Shown: positions 35,004-44,701 of the stretch, in pieces
How positions within the stretch are numbered: position 1 is the stretch's first letter
How the letters are laid out: every line of letters starts with the position of its first letter
From: Poa pratensis
Taxonomy: Eukaryota; Streptophyta; Magnoliopsida; Poales; Poaceae
Assembly (NCBI GenBank): GCA_947311845.1
Contig: CAMZMU010000081.1
Location: 3,506,701 to 3,570,700 of the forward strand
DNA: 64,000 bases
Reading direction: 5' to 3'
The notes under the pieces: model-generated
Told to the model about the DNA's origin: nothing
Seen by the model: only the letters and a program-made list of their open reading frames with translations
Databases searched by the model: none
Translations under genes and position numbers: made by a program

Positions 35004-36989
35004 TGATGTTATTGCTAAGCTACCTCCTCCTGAAAATGTGAAAGGAATACAAAGTTTTTTGGGACATGCTGGGTTTTACAGAAGGTTCATCAAGAAATTT
35101 TCTCTAATTGCAAAACCACTTACAAATCTACTGAATCAAGATGTCAAGTTCATTTTCGATGAAGCATGCTTGCAAGCATTCAATCAGTTGAAAGAAGCTC
35201 ACATCACTGCTCCAATAGTGCAACCACGAGATTGGACTCTACATTTTGAGCTAATGTGTGATGCTAGTGATTATGCAGTAGGAGCAGTGCTTGGTCAGAA
35301 GAAGGAAAAGACAGTTCATGTGATTCATTATGCCAGTAAAACGCTAGATGAAGCTCAAATCAACTACACCACTACTGAAAAAGAATTGCTGGCAGTAGTG
35401 TTTGCTTTTGACAAATTCAGGCCTTATCTGGTTGGTCACAAATGTACAGTCTTCACAGATCATGCAGCAATAAGGTACTTGGTTAGTAAGAAGGATGCTA
35501 AACCAAGGCTCATCAGATGGATCCTTTTGCTACAAGAATTTGATATTGAGATCAAAGACAAGAAAGGTTCAGAAAATTCAGTAGCAGACCACTTGTCCAG
35601 AATAAACTGTCCTGAAAAGAGGAAAATCCAAAATGGTATGCCTGGTGAACAACTAATGAAAGTAAATGCTAGCACTCCATGGTATGCTGACATAGTGAAC
35701 TTCCTTGTCTGTGAAATAGTGCCAGCTGAAATGTCTTACCAACAGAGGAAGAAATTTATGCATGATGTCAAGAGCTATTACTGGGATGAGCTATTTCTGT
35801 ACAAACATTGTGCTGATGGTGTAGTAAGGAGATGTGTACTGTCTGAAGAAATAAGTGATGTTATGTTCCAGTGCCATGCAGGCATGTATGGAGGCCATGC
35901 TGGAGTAATGAAAACCCAGGCAAAAATCCTGCAAGCTGGATTTTATTGGCCTAGCCTGTTCAAGGATGTTCATGATTATATCCAGCAATGTGATCCTTGC
36001 CAGAGGGCTGGAAAGATCTCCAAGAGAATGAGATGCCACAGCATGGCATTTTAGAAGTTGAGCTTTTTGATGTCTGGGGTGTGAACTTTGTTGGACCTTT
36101 ACCTTCCTCTCAAGGCTACAAGCACATTCTTGTGGCAGTTGATTATGTGTCAAAGTGGGTAGAAGTTGTGCCAACAGTAAGTGCTGATTCCAAGGCTGTG
36201 TGCAAACTTTTCAAAAATGTGATCTTTCCCAGATTTGGAGTTCCCAGGGTTGTGATCAGTGATGGTGGTGCACATTTCAACAATGAGCAGCTAGAAAGAC
36301 TGTTGAGCAAATATGGAGTGAAAAATCATAGAGTAACAACTCCCTACCATCCTCAGGCCAATGGACAAGTTGAGCTATCCAATAGAGAGATAAAGCAAAT
36401 TTTGGAAAAAGTTGTATCCAAATCCAGGACAGATTGGTCTCTGAAATTGTCTGACACCCTATGGGCATACAGAACTGGATACAAAACACCTATTGGAATG
36501 TCACCATTCAGACTTGTCTATGGAAAGGCATGCCACCTGCTTGTGGAGCTAGAGCACAGAGCTCGGTGGGCTATCAGAAAATTGAACATGGACTTGGGAA
36601 AAGCTGGGAGTGCAAGGAAGTTGCAGATGTGTGAATTGGAAGAGCTAAGACATGATGCTTATGAGAGTTCCAAGATCTACAAGGAAAAAGCAAAGAAATG
36701 GCATGACAAGCACATTCTCAGGAAGGAATTCTGTATTGGACAGTCAGTGCTTGTTTATGACTCCAAACTGCATTTGTTCTCTGGCGAATTCAAGTCAAGA
36801 TGGTTTGGCCCTTGTATCATCAAGAGAGACCTAGGACATGGTGCTTTCGAAGTTCAGAGTTGAACTGAAGGCACTTTCAAGGTCAATGGTCAGAGAATGA
36901 AGCATTATGTGGTTGGAGATAAAAGTGATTCTGAAGACACCAAAGTAACAGAGAATGATGAGCTAGAGGATGCTGTCAATGCATCTTAA
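35004..36989 (+). pseudogene. Athila-like pol remnant: RT end, RNase H, integrase
   Basis: The RT connection reads [20 protein letters not shown]. RNase H follows with [27 protein letters not shown] and [10 protein letters not shown]. The integrase zinc finger is [11 protein letters not shown]...QCDPCQ and the core has [18 protein letters not shown] and [14 protein letters not shown]. One frame change lies near 36026, between zinc finger and core. A TGA at 36861-36863 interrupts the tail, after which the same frame stays open to a TAA at 36987-36989. The enzyme set is therefore incomplete and doubly broken. Confidence 0.9.
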
Positions 36990-37048
36990 GCTCAAGAGAA
37001 GCAGTGAAGAGGTGCAACGGTCAGGCTCGTGACCTTAAACAAGCGCTC

Positions 37049-37066
37049 ATCGGGAGGCAGCCTGAT
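37049..37066 (+). other. Conserved gggaggcag hairpin (Athila-like)
   Basis: An atcggg/cctgat stem (one G-T pair) encloses aggcag, preceded by ccttaaacaagcgctc. It is the counterpart of the hairpins in E1 and E2. Confidence 0.65.
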
Positions 37067-37552
37067 ATCCTTTTTATGCTATTTTCATATTCGTTTTCTT
37101 TATTTGCTATTTTTGTTTTGGATGTTTCTTTTGTTTTTGTTTTTCAGGTTTAAGAATAAAAGAGGAATGGAGAAGGCTGGCAGCAATCTTTTGAAGCAAG
37201 GAGCGGAAATAAACACCAGGTGGAAACATTCCAATCTCTTAAACTAAACTTTCATTCTGAACACATATCATTTGCCATGATGCTCAAGATTTTATCATCT
37301 GTTGGTCATGTTATGGTTGTTATCACAGTAAGAGCTTTATTGAGTGTTTTATCCTGTTTAAACAAATTTTCATGCTATTGTGAATCTTGCATGGTTTCTG
37401 CTTATGGATTTGCAAATGTTTATGTTCAGAATTACTTTTCAAAACTGAATTTCTATATTTCTCTGTTCAAAGCTTTTGGCGTACTTGGATAATTTAATTA
37501 GCTCTGAACTTGAATGGTTTGATCCACTGAAAGGCCATGTTCTAATTCTTTT
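37067..37552. other. Athila-like element, non-coding part after integrase
   Basis: T-rich sequence. Short frames here show no recognisable env domain. Confidence 0.5.
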
Positions 37553-37862
37553 GCATTAGCACGTCATGATCTCTGGATCGGTGACATGTGACGCACTGAC
37601 ATAGTGACTAACTGAAAACTGGTAATTGAAACCTTTTATGCATTAGCATGCCATGGTCTCTGGATCGGTGACATGTGAAGCACTAACCTGTGACATGGTA
37701 ATTGAAACCTGAAATCCTCCTTTTGCATTAGCAAGCTATGATCTCGGGATCGGTAGCTTGTGAAGCACTAACTGTGCTAAATGAACAAGTAATTGCTTAA
37801 CCCAATCTAACTCATGTTTAACATAAGCATTAGCCTACTATGTTCTCTGGAACTGTAATAGG
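37553..37862 (+). repeat. Tandem hairpin array with changing stems (4 units)
   Basis: Each unit starts gcattag, then a 7-base arm, a 15-base loop close to tgatctctggatcgg, the second arm, and tgaagcactaac. Arms are cacgtca/tgacatg (37560-37588), catgcca/tgacatg (37647-37675), caagcta/tagcttg (37732-37760) and cctacta/taatagg (37834-37862). Unit 3 is a perfect pair; the others each have a single mismatch, explained by one G-to-A change. The left arms differ in all four units while the loop hardly changes. Confidence 0.9.
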
Positions 37863-38161
37863 TGAAGCACTAACTCTGCATTCATTTAACACTAACTTCT
37901 GCATTTTGGGCCATTTTCTGGATCATACTCCTTTGATTTCTTTGCTAATTTCTCTATCTTAGTAATCCAAAGACTATGAACCTAGAAATAAATAAATTCT
38001 GTTCTTTGAAGCTCGATTCAGAACTAGAACTTGCAACATCCATATGCAGAAACTGTATTGAATCCAATACGTCTGAACTTTTGTATCTTCAGAGGATAGT
38101 ACTGTTCATTATCATCCTGTTGTCATTTTCATCATATTTGATTTACTTGGGGACAAGCAAA

Positions 38162-38180
38162 GGTTCGGGTGTGGGGGTTT
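38162..38180 (+). promoter_or_regulatory. Polypurine tract before the 3' LTR
   Basis: The G-rich ggttcgggtgtgggggttt stands directly before the TG of the 3' LTR, the expected place for plus-strand priming. Confidence 0.75.
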
Positions 38181-41100
38181 TGATCACTCTAATTTATATG
38201 CAATTATTTGAACCCTAAAACCCTAAACCTTGTATAAATTCAGAGAGTTCAGAAAGGTTTTTAGCTGCACTTTACAGCATTTGAATGCATTTGCAGGACA
38301 GTGCGCAAAGGCACATTCTTCTCCAAGTACTAGCAGAAAGAAGATGAGATCAACTTGGGAAGGAAGAAAGACTAGAAAGGCAAAAAGGTGAAAAAGGTGG
38401 AAACATCCCATGTGCACTGTGAGCTGTGGATGAAAGGGGGAAGCTTCCTGTAACATCCCAAAAATATTATCAATATTATATTCCAAAAATGAGAGCCAAC
38501 AAAAACTTTTGTTGTTTATTGTGTGTTGATTGCTTCTTGTTACTTAAGTTGTTTGTTCTTGTTGTGTGTTGCTTGCTCTAATGAACACTTGAAGAAAAAG
38601 TAGAAAACAAAATAAAGTTATAAAGAAGGAAAAATAAAAGTGACAAGTTGTCACATGAAATTCTTCAAGTGACAAACTCAATTATTTCAAACCAAAGTCA
38701 GTGGAGTTGTAATGTAAACACTCCCATTTTGATTCTTACTACTTTCCCTCTTCAATGCTATTTTTAAAACTAATTTTAAAATTGTAAAGTAAAATCAATT
38801 TGAAATAAACCAAATTACCAAATTCAAAACCCTATGAAAGAAAATGATGCAAAACATTTTATTTTGCAAAGCCAATTTTTGTGGAGCTTCTACATGTTAT
38901 GGGGAGGCCCCACAATTATTTGCAAATTTTTCTAAAATGTTTAAGTGCCCCAATTAAATCCCAGAAAAGCTTCTGGATATTAAAAAGAAACTGGAAAATA
39001 AAAGAAAAGAAGAAGCAGGGGGCTTTCTGCAAAAGTGTCGTCGACTTCAACCCCGACGACCATCGCCGTGTCGCCATGGCGTTGCTCGCCGTTTCCGCGC
39101 TCCCCAGGCCCCCCCTGGCCGCGCTCTCCCTCGCTCCCGTGCCTCTGCAGCCGCGGCGCCGCAGAGGAGAGCAGTTACGCCGTCCCTCGCCTCGATTCCA
39201 CTCCAGCGTCGCCGTGGCGAGCTCGCCGTCGTCGACCCAAATTGGCCCAGCTCGCTGCTCCCGACACGCCGCGCTTGGCCGAGACCTTCTAGAACATGTC
39301 CGGACCCCGGTGAACGCCTAGTCTCCACGTCCCTCGCACCGCCGCGTCGGATTGGAGGAGAAATATCTCCGCCGTGCGCCATGGACGTCGCCGTGCACTC
39401 CGTCCACGATGCGCCGGCCCCCGCGCTATAAAACCACCCCGCACCCCTCTGGGAACACCACACCACCCCACTCCCTCACTGCCCCCTCTCGATTCGCCGT
39501 GCACCGCCAGGAGGGCGTGCTGTGCCGCAGCCACTGCCGCCGTCGAGGTCCGTCGTGGCCGCAGCGCCTCGCTGCCCATTCTCCCTCTGACCCCTCTACT
39601 TGTTCCTGAGCTCACCGCACTCACCCCATCCCTTTTCCCCTTTGATTAGTGCCCAGACGCGGCCGTGAACCTCGCCGGAGTTGCTGTCCGTGGCCAAGGA
39701 AGACGGAGACCTCGCCGCCGACGAACCACTCCGTCCCAGCAAGCAGGACTCGGCCAGAAGCTTCCACCTCGCCACCGCCGTCGATTCGCATCACCACCTC
39801 GACCTCCCGAGCCCTCTAGGTGAGGTTTTGCCCAACCTCGCCGTCGCCGGAGCCACGGCGCCGCCCAGAAATGGTCGTCGCCGATGGTTTCGTTGCGGGC
39901 CGTTGGATCTCCATCCAACGGTAGCGTACCGCTTCGATTAGAAAGAGAGAGAGAGACTGACGGGCGGGCCCCGCTCGTCAGGTTTTTAATCTTTTTCCCG
40001 CGCGCGCTGTGTCGCTGCCATGTAGGCCCCACTGGTCAGAGATTTAAACATTATCCATAACTGGATTTCTCTGTTTAAAATGGAAAATATGAAATCAGTA
40101 CTGGATCCAACTTTGAAATTCAATATCTCAAGATTTAGGAATCCAAATAAATCAAACTCAATTGTTCTGAAAAGCTTATGAAATTGTTTAACCAACCCAA
40201 TTGGATTCATTCATTTAATTAAACATAAAAAGTATTATTAAAAATACTACAGAAGGTTTAAATTCTAAACTTGTTTGTTTCTGATACTCTGTTAGTCCAA
40301 ATAATTCCAAACCAATTTTGTTAGCTTAGTACTGCCTTGTATTAGCTTCCCTAATTTTGGTAGAATTAATTGTGCAGTAGGATTTGTTTAGTATTCAGTT
40401 GAAGTTTAAACACCCTTCTGCACTCAAACATTTAATTATGTTAATGGTTAACCCAAATGAATTAGGACCAATTTTGTTAGTCACATTTAGTCATGTTTAG
40501 TCACCCTAAAAGGATTTAATTTTTGAAGCAATAGAATTTAAATGGTAGCCAAAACTTGATTAATAAGCTTCTGGATTCAAACAAATGTGTAGGGAGTTTA
40601 GTAACTCCAATTGAACCAAATCAAATTGTGTTGTCTTCTACACATCAGTAGCTTTCCATAGAATTTTAGTTTGTATTTTTGTGACCAACAGAACTCAAGT
40701 TATTGAATTAAACATGTTCCACAAGTTTCTGCCATAATTTGAACATAAACAAATGATGTTTAATTCAATTATTTTGAAACCAAATTGTATGGTTTGATGT
40801 GTGCAGTAGCTATGTGTGATGTTCATGATTGTTGTGTTGAGATGATTGCTTGTATAGCTTAGTGATTGTTTGCATTGTTTGTTTATTAATTAGACGAGAA
40901 CGTTGTCGGATATATCGAGGAAGGAGAGTTTGCTGAAATTGAAGAACAAGAGCAAGATCACTTTGCCAAGCAAGGCAAGCTATTCTCTGAGCTTGCACTA
41001 CAAACATATGCATCTACTTTCATAACATGTTTTACTCTCAAAGCAAGATTTATAAAACCCATTTCAAAAGTATATGGATATTATTTTGCCACCCTATGTA

Positions 41101-43112
41101 GTAGCTTATATAAAACTTTAGGATGGGAAACAATGTTGTTTATTCAAAACTCCTTTGAAATTTCTTGTGTGGTTATGGAATGCCGAGATGTCGGTGTTGG
41201 AATGGAGAAGTGGAAAAATGGTGATGTTTATGAAAAATGCACAGTGTCCTAGTACTATGGCAACCAATCCTACCCTGTGCGACCACATTTACCATATATG
41301 GGAAAAGGCTTAGTCATGTAGTTTGCTCTTATTAGTATGGGATACCTCATCAACGGAGATGACTCCGTTATGCATGAGGGGATGGTCCGAGGATCTACCC
41401 CCTGACCCGGGTCCTCACACAAGATGGTGGGGAGGATAGAAGGTTCCACCATAAACCGCCGGACAAAACTATGAGTCCTCACACTTAGGGTTTCTGACGG
41501 GAAACTGGACTGGGTGTTCGATGGAAAGTGTCATATGGGAAGGATCCTATACTAGCATGAGCAAATAAGAGGCTATGGCCGGCGGCTTACTTCGCATACA
41601 CCTGGTATGGCGAGACGTGGCAGACACGATGAGTTGCCGGATGGATGTGGGTTAAAAGCGTGCTACCTCTGCAGAGTGTTAAAAACTATTCGAATAGCCG
41701 AGTCCTCGGATATGGACAATTGGGAGACTGTCCTAAGACCTTGTGCAAGTTTTTAAAAGACTTTGAGTTTTAAAAAGAAAATGAAGTGGAGAATGTTTCC
41801 TACACCTATACCAACGGATCGGTATGAGGTGGTTGGATGAAAGTGGACCATGACGGGCTATGGTCGGAGAAAAGGAGGAGTTTTGGAGAAACAATGAAAA
41901 TGGTGACTTCTTCAAAGATGTTATAAAACTCTTCTTACCTTTTTCAATAAAGATATAGAGATGTTTTAAAAATAAAAGTTGTCAACTAAAAAAAACTAGT
42001 GCATACTCATGTTGGGGTAGTTTGCGAGTACATTCAAATGTACTCATATTGGTTTCGTCCCTGGCTATTGACCTAGCCAGACTACGAGGAGGAGCACTAC
42101 GCCGAGCAGGAGTATGGCGACTTCTACGCCAACTAAGGATCTCCACAAGTCAGCTGCCTGTCGGGTTGTCATCGTTAGAATATGATGTCTACTACGCCGT
42201 AGCTTCCGCTGATATTTTGGTTTGGCCCATGAAGGCACCTATGTAAGAACTTGGTCTAAATGACCATTTATGTAAGACTTTTATTCGGTACTGTAATGGA
42301 TGTAAACTTTGGTATCCAATTCGGATTATGTGCAACGACAGACTGATCACGGGATCGTTGTGTTAAGCATAATCGGGTATTTCGGACAGCTAGTCCGGGG
42401 TCCCCACAGATCCCTCTCAACCACCACGCAAGACTACACCACCAAAAGGGCAAAAAGGCTATAAAGCACCAAGACCACCTCCTGGACACATCCATCCATC
42501 ACACACAACACCCACGACCAACCCGAGAGCAAGAACACCAAGAACAAGAGTAAAGGCAAGAAGAAGAAGAACATGGAGACAAGGAGGAGAAGAGAGATGG
42601 CCATGGTGAAGTGAAATCCAAGAGCTGCATCCACCCCTGTCTACTTCTCTGCTTCCCCTGCTTCTACATCCATCCCTGTCTACTTCTCTGCTTCCTCTGC
42701 TTCGACAGCTTACAATAAAGAACAGCCAAGGCTCTCTTCTCCAATTCTCTGTTGTAATTGCTTAGAAACTAGTAGATCATTGAGTGACACAGTTCATTGC
42801 TAATTCTGAAACTTGCTTGATATGCTCATGTGATGTTTGATTTGTGACCTGAGAAGTAAACCTCTGCCTGCTTGTGTGTTAAAGTTCTTCATTAGCCTCT
42901 TTTTGCTAGTTCTTTTGCCTGACAAGCAAGGAAGTCTTTTACTTTTTCCGTTTAAATGTTGATCCATCCCTATCTTAAACCTGCTTAAACCCTTTTTCTG
43001 TCAGTAAAAAACCAACCCTTTCGATTTTGGCTTAGCTTCTGGAAATTGAGAACAGCAGTAGTTTTATCCCTGTGGAGAGAATGACAAAACCCCCCTAATT
43101 CTACATCGACCA
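38181..43112 (+). repeat. Athila-like 3' LTR, interrupted
   Basis: It starts tgatcactctaatttatatg, as does the 5' stub at 34926. Removing 38449-42408 leaves ~972 bp ending in catcgacca at 43112. Confidence 0.85.
38449..42408 (+). mobile_element. ~4.0 kb long LTR, plus copy (solo or remnant)
   Basis: It starts tgtaacatccc and ends ggggtccccaca, 3960 bp. The promoter gctataaaacc lies at about 39425-39435 in a GC-rich stretch of cgccgtcgcc-type repeats. The 5-bp flanks are cttcc and gatcc, which agree at only three bases, so a clean target duplication is not proven. It is inverted relative to the copy in 3696-29826. No internal domain follows it. Confidence 0.8.
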
Positions 43113-43117
43113 GTCCA

Positions 43118-43640
43118 CAATGAAAAATAATATATAATAAGATGAGCATAGATATTGTGAAATACATAAAATGTATGGGTATGTTTCATACCAGGGCATG
43201 GACGATTGCCCCCTCCCCGTCCCTCAACCCTCAAGTCGGTTCATCTCGGAAGATGAAATCGCATAATATATCAATATTAGGGTGTAAAAAAATGTGAGTT
43301 GCTCTGTTTGCAGGGTATGCGAGCCTAACGAAAATAGAGAACATGCAAAACCCACGCAATGCCACCAACCGGTTGTACACTTGATGAACCATAGAAGGTA
43401 CATGTCCTCCGAAAATTTCTAAAGCAGCATCCATGCCTGCGGCTTGTCCATATAACTTGTGGCCCCTCATTTATACCCTTTGTTGGGGATTCCTAATGAA
43501 AATATATAATTAGATGAACATATATACCAAGAAATACAAACAATGTACCATTCATATAAATTACGAAGCATAGGAGGCAATCACCCCTCCCCCAACCTCA
43601 AGTCGGTTCACCTTGGATTTGTATTTGTAGCGTTTCTCTC
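43118..43640. repeat. Continuation of the C-run tandem array
   Basis: Directly after the Athila-like element the core resumes with caatgaaaaataatatataa and gatgagcatagatattgtg. A second core starts near 43460. The C runs are short here (ccccctcccc). Confidence 0.7.
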
Positions 43641-43736
43641 CTTTCCTACGCTGCAATCGCTCTCAGAACTCAGAAGCTATCTTTATTCGACCAATAGACA
43701 TCGGCAATTACATCTCCCATCCAAGAGGTAGGAAGG

Positions 43737-43827
43737 TGTTAGGAAAGTGGATGTACAACCCAGCCATTCAGGTTCAACTCCTCACGGACGCAGAGGGTTC
43801 TTATTATTTCAAAAAAAATGTAAAAAA
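43737..43827 (+). mobile_element. SINE, 5'-truncated
   Basis: The 91 bp match the SINE at 49981 from aagtggatgtacaaccc onward, including the B box ggttcaactcc (43771-43781) and an A-rich tail. A 14-bp target duplication, aagaggtaggaagg, flanks it (43723-43736 and 43828-43841). Confidence 0.85.
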
Positions 43828-43841
43828 AAGAGGTAGGAAGG

Positions 43842-44492
43842 AGACAAATTAATTCTCACACGTTCAAAGCACTTTACAAGAGAATGGTAATGACAATGGA
43901 ATTCACCCGGGCAACCTGAACATGCATGCCTCTCTCTCTCTATGTGATAGAGCACAAGAGTGGCATCACAACAATACAACATACATATGTGGAGCACATG
44001 CCCGCAGGGGTCGAAGAGGCTGCCGCAGCCTCGTTAAGTCATGCAACATATTAAGTTATCAATTATTCATTTTACTGACTGTGTTATGTATTGGAAAAAT
44101 AAAGCGAGTATGTATTTGTCTTCGTTTCGTAGCCCATGTCGTATTTCACATAATTCATGTGTTACACTGTCAGTTTGTTAGTAAATGCACCATATATGTG
44201 ATTCATGAACATAAGAGACGGGGGGCTCTATAACATGCAGCTCTAAATATGTTTAGCCGAGTAGTGCTAATTTTTGTAAGCCTGGTGTATAAATTTCTTC
44301 ATAAGTCTGAACCAAAAATGTTCATGAATCACATGTTTGATACTCATGTTAAATCGTTGAAATGTCTCAACCAAAATGAGTTGCACGTTAAAGCTCTGGC
44401 TCTACAAGTAGAGCAGAACAACTTTGGCAGGAAGAGAGGGAACATACATTTCATGAACTGAACATTAGCTTGATACGCCATTTCGATTAATT
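43842..44492. other. Unassigned intergenic stretch
   Basis: I see no gene, known repeat edge or RNA here. A short CT run lies near 43930. Confidence 0.4.
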
Positions 44493-44550
44493 AGAGTCTA
44501 ACAACAAAATAGCAAGTCCACAGAGTCTAACAACAAAATAGCAAGTCCAC
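44493..44550. repeat. 29-bp tandem duplication
   Basis: A 29-bp unit beginning agagtctaacaac occurs twice in a row, 44493-44521 and 44522-44550, about 150 bp past the CDCA7-like stop, so probably in its 3' UTR. Confidence 0.85.
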
Positions 44551-44701
44551 ACCGGCACAACCATCATTTGCTACGAAGCTACACCACCACGATCACCTAC
44601 TGCAACTAAATGACGACTTTCAAACCAAAACACACCACAAACAGGTCCAGTAAAAGGTAATGTCATAAGCTAAAGGAGTGGCCAGCTCATAAGTTCAAGG
44701 T

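Larger units (their letters stand above)
34926..43112 (+). mobile_element. Athila-like Ty3/gypsy element, internally deleted, with an LTR nested in its 3' LTR
   Basis: The 5-bp target duplication gtcca lies at 34921-34925 and 43113-43117. The 5' LTR is cut to ~78 bp (34926 to about 35003) and joined directly to the end of RT. RNase H and integrase follow, then a hairpin array, a polypurine tract (38162-38180) and a 3' LTR of ~970 bp (38181-38448 plus 42409-43112). That LTR is interrupted by the ~4 kb LTR at 38449-42408. Most of the 5' LTR, gag, protease and the RT core are gone. Confidence 0.9.

Noticed and set aside
38881..40032. GC-rich frames on both strands near 39-40 kb
   Set aside because: They fall in the promoter and R/U5 part of the long LTR, which is repeated in inverted orientation, and encode nothing recognisable.
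3696..42408. A giant DNA transposon with ~4 kb terminal inverted repeats
   Set aside because: The arms have LTR ends (TG...CA), a promoter in the expected place and no transposase between them. The plus copy lies inside the LTR of another element, so two independent LTR insertions explain it better.
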